NCBI RefSeq assembly: GCF_900103215.1
Contig: NZ_FNGV01000002.1
Coordinates: 62,001-126,000, forward strand
Origin: Kriegella aquimaris
Lineage (GTDB): Bacteria; Bacteroidota; Bacteroidia; Flavobacteriales; Flavobacteriaceae
DNA length: 64,000 nucleotides
Direction: 5' to 3'
Each line of letters opens with the position of its first letter. Position 1 is the first letter of the stretch. Below the pieces are notes generated by a model that searched no databases, was not told the DNA's origin, and saw nothing but the letters and a program-made list of their open reading frames with translations. The position numbers and the translations under genes were made by a program. Positions 8,833 to 17,178 of this stretch are shown one piece after another.

Positions 8833-9198
8833 ATGAAAGAAAAACCAAAAAATGTTTTAGGTACCGAACTACAGTCTTGCTGTTTTGACCCCCTCACCGG
8901 TTTTTACCGTGACGGGTTTTGCCAAACAAGCGATGAGGATTTAGGCACCCATATAGTTTGTGCTGTCATGACGGATGAATTCTTGAAGTACTCCAAGTCA
9001 AAGGGCAACGATTTGTCTACCCCGATACCCGAATGGCATTTTCCAGGACTAAAGGCAGGGGATAAATGGTGTTTGTGCATTCTGCGCTGGCTAGAGGCCG
9101 AAGAATCAGGCATTGCCCCAAATATTGTATTGGAAGCAACTCATGAAAAAGCCTTAGAATATACGGATTTCGAAGTGTTGCTAGAGTTTAAATATTAG
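8833..9198 (+). CDS. DUF2237 family protein
   Basis: Start set at ATG 8833 (121 residues); the upstream ATG at 8809 adds eight residues that the family lacks. The sequence follows the DUF2237 pattern almost end to end: NVLGTELQSCC, DPLTGFYRDGFC, DEDLGTHIVCAVMT, KSKGNDLSTP, FPGLKAGDKWCLC and VLEATHEKALEY. Several Cys and one His are conserved, suggesting metal or redox chemistry, but no function is established for the family. It is a soluble cytoplasmic protein and appears to be a single-gene unit. Confidence 0.9.
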   Translation: MKEKPKNVLGTELQSCCFDPLTGFYRDGFCQTSDEDLGTHIVCAVMTDEFLKYSKSKGNDLSTPIPEWHFPGLKAGDKWCLCILRWLEAEESGIAPNIVLEATHEKALEYTDFEVLLEFKY

Positions 9199-9468
9199 CC
9201 CTTTTTTTCCATACGTCATGGCAAATGCCAACGAAATCGACCGGCGTTTGGCCTGTGCACTACAACAGGCTGCCTGATTAAAACTCAAATGTAAAATCAT
9301 GGGATATCAAGCTCTAGAAACTAACAGAATAGGGGTTTAAAAGTAAAAACAGAGCAAACTCAATAAGTCGAATATGGAGAATCCCATTAAAATTTAGTTA
9401 GCGGCATACTTTTATTCTATATCGGGGAGTATAGTCTTACTCATGAAATTGCCTTGCTAAAGAAAGAA

Positions 9469-10062
9469 CTATAAATTTCCCTTTTCCATTAACCTTGCCA
9501 CATACTTTCCGATAACATCAAATTCTAAATTCACTTGTGTACCTATTTTATACGAGTTAAATCTTGTATGCTCGTAGGTGTAGGGTATAATGGCCACACT
9601 AAAGCGATTATTTTCAGAATTAATAACCGTTAGGCTTACTCCATCTACCGTAATCGAACCCTTCTCGATGGTTACATTGTTTTGGCTAGGATTGTACTCA
9701 AAAGTAAAAATATGACTGCCATCTTTTTCCTCAGTGGCAATACAGACTCCGGTTTGGTCGACATGGCCTTGCACAATATGCCCGTCGAGTCGCGAACCGA
9801 GCACCATAGCAAGTTCCAAATTTACGCTGTCTCCAACCTGCAGCTTGCCCAAATTGGTTTTTAGCAAGGTTTCCTCAATGGCGGTAACGGTGTAGGTGTC
9901 TACATTGAGCGAAACTACGGTTAGGCAAACCCCATTGTGAGCGACACTCTGGTCGATCTGTAACTCATTGACCAGTTCTGATTCTATGGTGATGTGAAGG
10001 TTGCTGCCTTCTTTTTCCAGTTTGTCGACAAGACCCAAAGTTTCAATTATTCCCGTAAACAT
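9469..10062 (-). CDS. ribE: Riboflavin synthase, alpha subunit
   Basis: A 197-residue protein of usual length made of two similar lumazine-binding beta-barrels (about 1-95 and 96-190). It has the invariant start MFTGIIE, the motif NGVCLTVV in the first barrel and its counterpart DGVSLTVI in the second. The enzyme joins two 6,7-dimethyl-8-ribityllumazine molecules to form riboflavin in the cytoplasm. It is divergent from pdxA with only 58 bases between the starts, so the two promoters must overlap. No FMN riboswitch fits in that space. Confidence 0.95.
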   Translation of the reverse strand: MFTGIIETLGLVDKLEKEGSNLHITIESELVNELQIDQSVAHNGVCLTVVSLNVDTYTVTAIEETLLKTNLGKLQVGDSVNLELAMVLGSRLDGHIVQGHVDQTGVCIATEEKDGSHIFTFEYNPSQNNVTIEKGSITVDGVSLTVINSENNRFSVAIIPYTYEHTRFNSYKIGTQVNLEFDVIGKYVARLMEKGNL

Positions 10063-10079
10063 CTTCCGTTTAAATTAAG

Positions 10080-10112
10080 TAATTTTGTGCATTCGATTAA
10101 GAGACAAAGGTA
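10080..10112. promoter_or_regulatory. Divergent -7 elements between ribE and pdxA
   Basis: TAATTTTG at 10080-10087 on the plus strand (34 bases before the pdxA start) and TACCTTTG at 10105-10112 on the minus strand (43 bases before the ribE start) are both exact TAnnTTTG matches. They are 17 bases apart and point away from each other across the same short gap. -33 elements are not clear for either. Confidence 0.5.
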
Positions 10113-10120
10113 CGGCTATT

Positions 10121-11167
10121 ATGGAGGAAAATGAGAAAATAAAACTAGGGATATCCATCGGGGACCTTAATGGTATTGGATGTGAAGTGGCGCTAAAAAC
10201 TTTTGAAGATTCGCGTATGCTCGACTTTTGTACCCCTGTCTTTTTTGCATCCAACAAAACCATTTCTTTTCAAATGAAAGAATTGGAATTGGATATTAAA
10301 TACAATGGAGTGCAAGAAGCTTCAAAGGCGCTGGACGGCAAAATAAATGTGGTCAATGTCTGGAAAGAGGTGCCTAAAGTGCAATTTGGTGAGGGTACAA
10401 AAGAAAGTGGTGATTACGCTATAAAATCGTTAAGGGCGGCTGTTGAGTCATTAAAAAAGGGAGAAATAGATGTGCTCGTCACGGCCCCTATCAACAAAAA
10501 TAATATTCAAGCCGAAGATTTTAAATTTCCAGGCCATACCGATTATCTGGCACAGGAACTTGGGGGAGAGAGTTTGATGTTTATGGTGACCGATGACCTC
10601 AAAGTTGGTTTGCTAACTGATCACGTGGCCGTAAAAGATGCGCCAGCTGCTATAAATGCTATTTTGATCCGGACTAAGGTTAGGACAATAGAGAAATCAT
10701 TGCAAATGGATTTTGGTATTCGAAGACCGAAGGTGGCGCTGTTGGGCATAAATCCGCATAGCGGAGATAATGGAGTTATCGGAAAAGAAGATGAAGAAGT
10801 ATTAAAACCTGTGATACGAGAGATGTATGATGCAGGGCACTTGGTTTTTGGCCCTTACGCCGCTGATAGTTTCTTTGGCTCCGATGCCTATAAGAATTTT
10901 GACGCCGTTCTTGCTGCATATCATGATCAAGGACTCATACCCTTCAAAACGTTGTCATTTGGAAAAGGGGTCAATTTTACCGCGGGACTCTCAAAGGTGA
11001 GGACATCTCCCGACCATGGTACAGCCTACGAGATTGCCGGAAAAGGAAAAGCCGACCATAGTTCTTTTAAAGAAGCCGTTTTTATGGCGATACAAATTTT
11101 TAGGAACAGAAAGGAATATGTAGAATTGACCGAAAATGCCCTGCAGAAACAGAAAATAAGACGCTAA
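10121..11167 (+). CDS. pdxA: 4-hydroxythreonine-4-phosphate dehydrogenase
   Basis: Start at ATG 10121 (348 residues); the upstream ATG at 10085 overlaps the putative promoter. PdxA features are all visible: the N-terminal GISIGDLNGIG, VTAPINKNNIQ, the metal-binding His in FPGHTDYLAQEL, TDHVAVKDAP with the second His, GINPHSGDNG, and AAYHDQGLIPFK with the third His. The enzyme oxidises 4-phosphohydroxy-L-threonine with NAD and leads into the ring-forming step of pyridoxal phosphate synthesis. It precedes the yceD-rpmF-fabH operon by 140 bases; a good separate promoter lies in that gap. Confidence 0.95.
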   Translation: MEENEKIKLGISIGDLNGIGCEVALKTFEDSRMLDFCTPVFFASNKTISFQMKELELDIKYNGVQEASKALDGKINVVNVWKEVPKVQFGEGTKESGDYAIKSLRAAVESLKKGEIDVLVTAPINKNNIQAEDFKFPGHTDYLAQELGGESLMFMVTDDLKVGLLTDHVAVKDAPAAINAILIRTKVRTIEKSLQMDFGIRRPKVALLGINPHSGDNGVIGKEDEEVLKPVIREMYDAGHLVFGPYAADSFFGSDAYKNFDAVLAAYHDQGLIPFKTLSFGKGVNFTAGLSKVRTSPDHGTAYEIAGKGKADHSSFKEAVFMAIQIFRNRKEYVELTENALQKQKIRR

Positions 11168-11233
11168 TTTGATAAGAAGTTGGTTCGTAATCCAAAATCT
11201 TCTCATGAGTAGGCATATATTTTGTTTTTGAAA

Positions 11234-11263
11234 TTGGGTTTTACCAAAAAAATATTATCTTTG
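11234..11263 (+). promoter_or_regulatory. Bacteroidota-type promoter for yceD-rpmF
   Basis: TTG at 11234-11236 and TATCTTTG at 11256-11263 are separated by 19 bases, matching the TTG-N19-TAnnTTTG consensus of the Bacteroidota primary sigma factor. The start codon of yceD lies 45 bases downstream. This is the best promoter match I found in the window. Confidence 0.65.
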
Positions 11264-11307
11264 CCCCCGCCTTTGAAAGGGCGTACTTAACAATATAGCA
11301 GTGTTAC

Positions 11308-11841
11308 ATGATGAAGCAAAAGGAGTTTAGTATTCCTTTCTCTGGATTGAAGCAAGGAAAACACGAGTTTAAGTATAAAATTGAAAAAAAGTTCTTTGAA
11401 TCTTTTGAGTATGATGAGTTTAATGGTGCCGATATTGACCTTACGGTCATTTTGAATAAAACAAGCACCATGCTAGAGCTTGATTTGAGGGCTTTGGGGG
11501 TGGTAAATGTCGATTGTGATCTTACCAGCGAACCCTTTGACCAAAAAATAGACGCTAAGCTTGAGCTGGTGGTTAAGTTCGGTGACGAATATAATGACGA
11601 GGATGATGAGCTTTTGATTATTCCGCATGGCGAACATCAAGTTAATATAGCACAATATGTCTATGAGATGTTGGTGTTAGCTGTTCCTCAAAAAAGAATA
11701 CATCCAGGTGTGGTAGACGGGACGCTTAAATCGGAAGCACTTGATAAACTAGCGGCCCTGCAACCGAAAGAGACCAAAGAGAATAAAGAAGAAAACGATC
11801 CCAGATGGGATACACTGAAAAAATTATTAACGGATAAATAA
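11308..11841 (+). CDS. yceD: YceD/DUF177 family protein
   Basis: A 177-residue acidic protein of the DUF177 family, recognised from its size, the central cytoplasmic beta-rich region around VNVDCDLTSEPFDQ, a DDELLIIPHGEHQVNIAQYVYEML stretch (about 92-115) and the C-terminal DPRWDTLKKLL, which is the usual family ending. It lies six bases before rpmF, the order seen in most bacteria. YceD homologues affect 23S rRNA and large-subunit accumulation; the mechanism is unclear. Two adjacent ATGs (11308 and 11311) are possible starts. The Cys pair found in some relatives is reduced to a single Cys here. Confidence 0.88.
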   Translation: MMKQKEFSIPFSGLKQGKHEFKYKIEKKFFESFEYDEFNGADIDLTVILNKTSTMLELDLRALGVVNVDCDLTSEPFDQKIDAKLELVVKFGDEYNDEDDELLIIPHGEHQVNIAQYVYEMLVLAVPQKRIHPGVVDGTLKSEALDKLAALQPKETKENKEENDPRWDTLKKLLTDK

Positions 11842-11847
11842 GTTAAA

Positions 11848-12045
11848 ATGGCGCATCCTAAAAGAAAAATTTCCAAAACCAGAAGGGATAAAAGAAGAAC
11901 CCATTATAAGGCCGTAGCTCCTACTTTAGCTACGGATCCTACTACTGGTGAAATACATTTATTCCATCGTGCACATTGGCACGAAGGTAAATTGTATTAC
12001 AAAGGTCAAGTTTTGATTGACAAGACCGAAGAAGCCGAGGCCTAG
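11848..12045 (+). CDS. rpmF: 50S ribosomal protein L32
   Basis: A 65-residue basic protein starting [20 protein letters not shown], the standard L32 opening, and ending in the YKGQVLIDK region. The zinc-binding Cys pairs seen in many L32 proteins are absent, as is usual in Bacteroidota, where the loop reads [14 protein letters not shown]. It is a structural part of the large ribosomal subunit. It is followed by a terminator hairpin, so yceD-rpmF can be expressed apart from fabH. Confidence 0.96.
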   Translation: MAHPKRKISKTRRDKRRTHYKAVAPTLATDPTTGEIHLFHRAHWHEGKLYYKGQVLIDKTEEAEA

Positions 12046-12066
12046 TAGCAAGGGCATTGAAATAAG

Positions 12067-12099
12067 AACTCTCACTCTTTCAAGATTGGGAGTTTTTTT
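12067..12099 (+). terminator. Terminator after rpmF
   Basis: AACTCTCA (12067-12074) pairs with TGGGAGTT (12087-12094) with one G-U wobble, and seven T residues follow directly. It starts 22 bases after the rpmF stop codon and would separate rpmF from fabH, at least partly. Confidence 0.65.
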
Positions 12100-12288
12100 G
12101 TTGAACTAATTTAGGATAATTTTTCTTGTACCCTTACCTTGTTACAAGGTTGGGCTATAAGGTAATTCTAGGATGTTCATAGGAATTCTAAAAAATCCTG
12201 ATTTTAATCAGAAAGTCGCAAAAAATCACTAATTTTCACAACTTTTGATATGTTTTTGAAGGTTTTCTGATACAAAAACAACTTTAGC

Positions 12289-13284
12289 ATGAACAAATTT
12301 TCAGCAGCTATTACGGCTGTGGGGGCATATGTGCCTAATTTTGTATTGACCAATAAAATGTTGGAAGATATGGTAGAGACCAACGATGAATGGATCACTA
12401 CCCGGACAGGTATTAAGGAAAGAAGAATTTTAAAGCCGGAAGAGGGCGAAGGCACGTCCTATTTGGCCATAAAAGCTGCGGAAGACCTTCTTCAAAAAAA
12501 GGCCATTAATCCCAAAGAAATCGATTTGGTTTTGGTTGCTACGGCTACTCCAGATATGTTTGTAGCCTCAACGGCGGCCTTATTGGCATCTAGTATTGGA
12601 GCAACAAATGCTTTTTCATATGATTTGCATGCGGCATGTTCTAGTTTTTTGTACGGTATGTCAACTGCAGCCGCTTATATAGAAGCTGGCAGATATAAAA
12701 AAGTGCTATTGGTAGGGGCAGATAAAATGTCATCGATTGTAGATTATACGGATAGAACGACTTGTATTATTTTTGGTGATGGAGCAGGGGCTGTTCTTTT
12801 TGAACCTAATGAAGAAGGTATGGGATTACAAGACGAGTACTTGCGATCTGATGGCGTTGGAAGAAATTTTTTAAAGATGGATGCCGGAGGTTCACTTTTA
12901 CCTGCGTCGGAAGAAACAGTTAGAAAGAGACAACATTTTATCTATCAAGACGGAAAATCGGTATTTAAGTTTGCAGTGACTAATATGGCAGATGCAGCCG
13001 CAAAAATAATGCAACGTAATGAGTTGGGCGGTGATGACGTAGCTTGGTTGGTGCCTCATCAGGCGAATAAAAGAATTATTGATGCAACTTCAAATCGTAT
13101 GGGGCTCGATAGTTCAAAGGTGATGATGAACATTCAACGTTATGGCAACACCACATCAGCGACCTTGCCATTGCTATTAAATGATTATGAAAGCCAATTA
13201 AAGAAAGGGGACAATCTCGTTTTTGCCGCGTTTGGTGGAGGATTTACCTGGGGTTCCATCTATTTAAAATGGGCCTATAATTAA
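12289..13284 (+). CDS. fabH: Beta-ketoacyl-ACP synthase III
   Basis: A 331-residue thiolase-fold enzyme with the complete FabH triad: Cys117 in HAACSSF, His257 in VPHQANKR and Asn287 in YGNTTSA. The N-terminal TNDEWITTRTGI motif that contacts CoA is also present. It condenses acetyl-CoA (or branched acyl-CoA, common in Flavobacteriia) with malonyl-ACP to start fatty acid synthesis. accB and accC follow directly, so substrate supply and chain initiation are linked in one locus. plsX, which commonly lies between rpmF and fabH in other bacteria, is absent here. Confidence 0.95.
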   Translation: MNKFSAAITAVGAYVPNFVLTNKMLEDMVETNDEWITTRTGIKERRILKPEEGEGTSYLAIKAAEDLLQKKAINPKEIDLVLVATATPDMFVASTAALLASSIGATNAFSYDLHAACSSFLYGMSTAAAYIEAGRYKKVLLVGADKMSSIVDYTDRTTCIIFGDGAGAVLFEPNEEGMGLQDEYLRSDGVGRNFLKMDAGGSLLPASEETVRKRQHFIYQDGKSVFKFAVTNMADAAAKIMQRNELGGDDVAWLVPHQANKRIIDATSNRMGLDSSKVMMNIQRYGNTTSATLPLLLNDYESQLKKGDNLVFAAFGGGFTWGSIYLKWAYN

Positions 13285-13332
13285 AGCTATAAAACCCCGT
13301 CAAAACCAAATTATAAAATAAAACCAAATTTC

Positions 13333-13824
13333 ATGGATATTAAAGAAATTCAGAGCCTGATAAAGTTCGTAGCAAAATCTGGTGCCACCGAAGTAAAGTT
13401 AGAAACAGACGATATTAAGATTACCATTCGCACAGGTGATGGCAATTATAGAGGAGCGACTACCATGGTACAACAGATTCCTGTGGGTCAGCATATGGCA
13501 CCTATGTCTCATGCACAGCCTGAGGCACCTGCCGTACAGACTGCAGAAAATGCGGCGAAAGAAGCGGCGAAAGAAGACTCTAAATATATTACTATTAAGT
13601 CACCGATAATCGGTACTTTTTATAGAAAACCGTCTCCGGACAAACCTGTTTTTGTCGAAGTCGGTAGCGAAATAGCCAAAGGAGATGTGCTTTGTGTGAT
13701 TGAGGCCATGAAGTTGTTCAACGATATCGAGTCTGAAGTATCGGGCAAGATTGTCAAGGTATTGGTAGAGGATTCCTCTCCTGTAGAATTTGATCAACCC
13801 TTGTTCTTGGTAGATCCGTCTTAA
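13333..13824 (+). CDS. accB: Biotin carboxyl carrier protein of acetyl-CoA carboxylase
   Basis: A 163-residue protein of typical BCCP length. The N-terminal helix region (MDIKEIQSLIKFVAKS) and the linker rich in Ala, Pro and Glu (about 50-82) are followed by the biotinyl domain (85-163). The biotin site is Lys127 in IEAMKLF. It carries carboxybiotin between AccC and the carboxyltransferase. It lies 48 bases after fabH and 95 bases before accC. Confidence 0.96.
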   Translation: MDIKEIQSLIKFVAKSGATEVKLETDDIKITIRTGDGNYRGATTMVQQIPVGQHMAPMSHAQPEAPAVQTAENAAKEAAKEDSKYITIKSPIIGTFYRKPSPDKPVFVEVGSEIAKGDVLCVIEAMKLFNDIESEVSGKIVKVLVEDSSPVEFDQPLFLVDPS

Positions 13825-13919
13825 AATAAATCCCAATCCGATAGCAATCGGAATAACATTCAAACTCCATTTCACAGATTTAGAATTTGGAGGCTGTAAT
13901 TTGAAATTTCAAAACGGTT

Positions 13920-15272
13920 ATGTTTAAAAAAATATTGATTGCAAACAGGGGTGAAATTGCATTACGAATTATTCGTACCTGTAAAGAAATGGGTATAAAG
14001 ACCGTTGCCGTATATTCAAAGGCCGATGAAGAAAGTTTGCATGTACGATTTGCAGATGAGGCAGTTTGTATAGGTCCGGCACCAAGTAGTGAATCTTATC
14101 TAAAAATACCTAATATTATAGCAGCAGCGGAAATAACGAATGCCGATGCGATTCATCCCGGTTATGGGTTTCTGTCCGAGAATTCAAAATTCTCAAAAAT
14201 TTGTGCTGAGCATGAGATAAAGTTCATTGGTGCGTCGGGTGAACATATCGACCGAATGGGCGATAAGGCCTCTGCCAAAGAGACCATGAAAAAGGCAGGA
14301 GTGCCTACCATTCCGGGTTCTGAAGGACTTCTAAAAGATGTCGAAGATGCAAAAAAGGTCGCCAAGAAAATGGGGTACCCGGTGATGATAAAGGCTACTG
14401 CTGGTGGCGGTGGAAAAGGAATGCGTGCCGTTTGGGCCGCAGATGAAATGGAAGACCTTTTTGAAAGCGCAGTTCAAGAAGCAACGGCGGCTTTCGGAAA
14501 CGGAGGTATGTACATGGAAAAGTTGATCGAAGATCCACGTCATATCGAAATCCAAATTGTTGGAGACCAATATGGGAAGGCATGCCATCTTTCGGAGCGA
14601 GACTGCTCTATTCAACGAAGACATCAAAAATTGACCGAAGAGACCCCTTCGCCCTTTATGACCGATAAGTTAAGGGATGCAATGGGTAAAGCTGCGGTAA
14701 AAGCGGCTGAATTTATAAAATATGAAGGGGCAGGCACAATAGAATTTTTGGTAGATAAGCACCGGAAATTTTATTTTATGGAGATGAACACACGAATTCA
14801 AGTGGAGCATCCTATAACAGAGCAGGTCATTGATTATGATTTGATCAGAGAGCAGATACTAGTCGCTGGCGGTGTCCCTATTTCCGGAAAAAATTACATT
14901 CCGAAATTACATTCCATAGAATGTCGTATCAATGCTGAAGACCCGTACCATGGATTTAGACCATCCCCGGGCAAGATAACTACATTGCACATTCCTGGTG
15001 GTCATGGTGTGCGTATGGATACCCATGTGTATAGCGGTTACACGATTCCGCCCAATTACGATTCAATGATTGCTAAACTTATTACTACGGCGCAGACCCG
15101 GGAAGAGGCGATCAACAAAATGAAACGGGCACTTGATGAATTCGTAATTGAAGGTGTTAAGACGACCATACCTTTTCATAGACAGTTAATGGATCACCCC
15201 GATTATTTGGCGGGAAATTATACGACTTCTTTCATGGAAAGTTTTAAAATGAATCCCAAGCCTGAAGAATAG
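13920..15272 (+). CDS. accC: Biotin carboxylase subunit of acetyl-CoA carboxylase
   Basis: A 450-residue ATP-grasp enzyme. It opens with [16 protein letters not shown], carries the Gly-rich ATP loop [11 protein letters not shown] (about 158-168), the [12 protein letters not shown] and [12 protein letters not shown] motifs, and [12 protein letters not shown] with the catalytic Glu, Asn and Arg. It carboxylates the biotin on AccB with bicarbonate and ATP. The accDA carboxyltransferase genes are not in this window. Confidence 0.97.
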   Translation: MFKKILIANRGEIALRIIRTCKEMGIKTVAVYSKADEESLHVRFADEAVCIGPAPSSESYLKIPNIIAAAEITNADAIHPGYGFLSENSKFSKICAEHEIKFIGASGEHIDRMGDKASAKETMKKAGVPTIPGSEGLLKDVEDAKKVAKKMGYPVMIKATAGGGGKGMRAVWAADEMEDLFESAVQEATAAFGNGGMYMEKLIEDPRHIEIQIVGDQYGKACHLSERDCSIQRRHQKLTEETPSPFMTDKLRDAMGKAAVKAAEFIKYEGAGTIEFLVDKHRKFYFMEMNTRIQVEHPITEQVIDYDLIREQILVAGGVPISGKNYIPKLHSIECRINAEDPYHGFRPSPGKITTLHIPGGHGVRMDTHVYSGYTIPPNYDSMIAKLITTAQTREEAINKMKRALDEFVIEGVKTTIPFHRQLMDHPDYLAGNYTTSFMESFKMNPKPEE

Positions 15273-15355
15273 GGCAAAATTCAACCCTAAAGTTTTAATT
15301 AGGATTTATCCGCGACAAAGGAGACTTAGTTTTTCAATTAAGCCTACAAACCTTG

Positions 15356-15477
15356 TGGTCGGTTTTAAAATTTGAATAGCCCCTGCGCGTTTTGATTATC
15401 ATGTTCATCGATGAAATATGTCTCAAAACGGGAAATCGTTTCGAGACTGGGCTGTGCATTAAAAATAAAACCGACCA
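15356..15477. other. Nested inverted-repeat element between accC and the FAD oxidoreductase
   Basis: TGGTCGGTTTTA (15356-15367) is exactly complementary to TAAAACCGACCA (15466-15477). Inside the span GTCTCAAAACG (15420-15430) pairs with CGTTTCGAGAC (15437-15447) with one mismatch and a six-base loop. The 122-base unit could be a structured RNA leader of the next gene or a small non-autonomous mobile element with 12-base ends. I saw no target-site duplication and no coding capacity. Confidence 0.4.
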
Positions 15478-15563
15478 TACGGTCTAAAAGGCATAAGAAG
15501 CTTAGCAGCACATAAAAATAGTATACGAGAAGAATTTGAGATTTTAGTTGCTATTTTAGGGGT

Positions 15564-16679
15564 ATGCATTTGAGCTACTGGGAATATAAAACTTGGCTAT
15601 CCGATATTGATTACACCATTGTCGGGAGCGGTATTGTCGGTCTTAATTGTGCCCTTCAACTGAAGAATCGTTTTCCGAAAGCAAAAATTCTAATACTGGA
15701 AAAAGGGATTTTGCCCCAAGGGGCCAGCACAAAAAATGCTGGATTTGCATGTTTTGGGAGCATTTCCGAAATTTTGTCGGATCTCCGTCAGCACTCAAAA
15801 GAAGAGGTTTGTTCATTGGTTGAGAAACGTTGGGAAGGACTTCAACTACTCCGCAAAAATTTGGGTGATAAGGCCATTGCCTTTCAACTTCATGGAGGGC
15901 ACGAGCTTTTTTTAGAAACCCATCATGAATTATTTGCTCAATGTTCCGAAAGAATTAAAGAGGTAAATGAATTTCTATATTCCATTTTTAAGGAGGATGT
16001 TTTCAAACTGCATTCGAATTCCTTTCATTTCAAGAAAATTAAACAAAAGTATATTACCAATAGTTTTGAAGCACAACTCGATACAGGGAAAATGATGGAC
16101 GCTCTGCTGCAATTGGTACAAAGGAAAGGAATACGTATTTTAAATTCAGTAACAGTTTCGGAATTCTCTGAACATACGGCTGCTGTATCTGTCAAAACCG
16201 ATCAACTTGAATTTGAAACCACAAAGTTGTTGATTGCAACGAATGGTTTTGCTGCACATTTAATAGATGGGGTAAAGGTAAATCCGGCACGCGCTCAGGT
16301 GCTGATTACCAAGCCCATTGCAAATTTACATATCAAAGGAACTTTTCATTTGGATGAAGGGTATTACTATTTCCGTAATATTGATGGGCGAATTTTATTG
16401 GGTGGCGGTAGAAATCTCGACTTTAAAGGGGAGACAACCGATAGTTTTGGCGAAACAGCACAGATACAAACGCGACTCGAAAAATTGCTTACAGAAGTAA
16501 TTTTGCCAGATACCCACTTTGAAATCGAACGAAGGTGGAGCGGTATAATGGGGGTGGGCCAAGAAAAGAAGCCGATAGTACAACAACTATCGGATAGCGT
16601 TTATTGTGGCGTACGTTTAGGTGGTATGGGCGTTGCTATTGGCAGCCTAGTCGGCAAAGAATTGGCTGATTTATTGTGA
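15564..16679 (+). CDS. FAD-dependent oxidoreductase, DAO family
   Basis: A 371-residue protein with the FAD-binding loop IVGSGIVGLNCALQL (about 18-32) and the matching acidic end of the second strand in LILEKG. The next segment, QGASTKNAGFACFGS, is the flavin-contact region of the D-amino-acid oxidase/glycine oxidase family. The C-terminal GIMGVGQEKKPI and VYCGVRLGGMGVAIG complete the FAD site. It would oxidise an amine or amino acid in the cytoplasm; no signal peptide is seen. Its substrate is unknown. The nested inverted repeat at 15356-15477 lies 86 bases upstream. It converges with the small lipoprotein gene. Confidence 0.85.
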   Translation: MHLSYWEYKTWLSDIDYTIVGSGIVGLNCALQLKNRFPKAKILILEKGILPQGASTKNAGFACFGSISEILSDLRQHSKEEVCSLVEKRWEGLQLLRKNLGDKAIAFQLHGGHELFLETHHELFAQCSERIKEVNEFLYSIFKEDVFKLHSNSFHFKKIKQKYITNSFEAQLDTGKMMDALLQLVQRKGIRILNSVTVSEFSEHTAAVSVKTDQLEFETTKLLIATNGFAAHLIDGVKVNPARAQVLITKPIANLHIKGTFHLDEGYYYFRNIDGRILLGGGRNLDFKGETTDSFGETAQIQTRLEKLLTEVILPDTHFEIERRWSGIMGVGQEKKPIVQQLSDSVYCGVRLGGMGVAIGSLVGKELADLL

Positions 16680-16720
16680 TTGGGTTTTTTAAATGCCGAA
16701 ATAGATAGCATTTTTTGTCT

Positions 16721-17149
16721 TCACCGCGATAAAACCATCGCTCCTTCTTGAGGGGAATTAAGACTTATTTTCACTATGAAGTGATTGGTTTCACTGATGG
16801 GTGTCATTTTCCCCTTATACTCTATCTTGTCACCATTTTCGCGTTCAATTGTAAATTCAATATCAAGGCCATTAAAGATTCCTTTCAGAATATTGTTATG
16901 TCTAGGATCATCGCCATCATTATGTTGCTCTTCACCTAAAATCTCTCCCGAATGTAGTGGCCCATTATCATATTTGGTGTCGTTAGAAGGATACTGCAAA
17001 TTCATAAAATAGTCTTCATCACCCTCCACGGGCCAAGTAGCTGTGAAGTCAGGAATAAATATTGTACCAGGGCTGTCAGAACTGCCACAACTTGTTATGC
17101 CAGCTAACAGGGTAAACGTAATAATTTTAAGCAAGCTAGATTTTTTCAT
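16721..17149 (-). CDS. Small lipoprotein of unknown function
   Basis: A 142-residue protein with a lipoprotein signal, MKKSSLLKIITFTLLAGITSC, giving a lipid-attached Cys at residue 21. The mature part is short and polar, probably all-beta, with a TWPVEGDEDYFMNLQYPSND stretch and an acidic, His-rich loop (EEQHNDGDDPRHNN). I do not recognise a family. It starts 29 bases after the CsgG-like gene on the same strand, so it is probably the third gene of the TIR/CsgG set and would sit in the periplasm or outer membrane. Confidence 0.75.
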   Translation of the reverse strand: MKKSSLLKIITFTLLAGITSCGSSDSPGTIFIPDFTATWPVEGDEDYFMNLQYPSNDTKYDNGPLHSGEILGEEQHNDGDDPRHNNILKGIFNGLDIEFTIERENGDKIEYKGKMTPISETNHFIVKISLNSPQEGAMVLSR

Positions 17150-17178
17150 AATTTTCTATTTAGGTTCTATATAGCAAG

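Noticed and set aside
10063-10120. FMN riboswitch upstream of ribE
   Set aside because: The gap is 58 bases, too short for the RFN element, and its conserved parts are absent.
16691-16713. AAATGC/GCATTT hairpin with a T-run between two convergent genes
   Set aside because: The stem is only six bases with an 11-base loop; too weak to list as a terminator.
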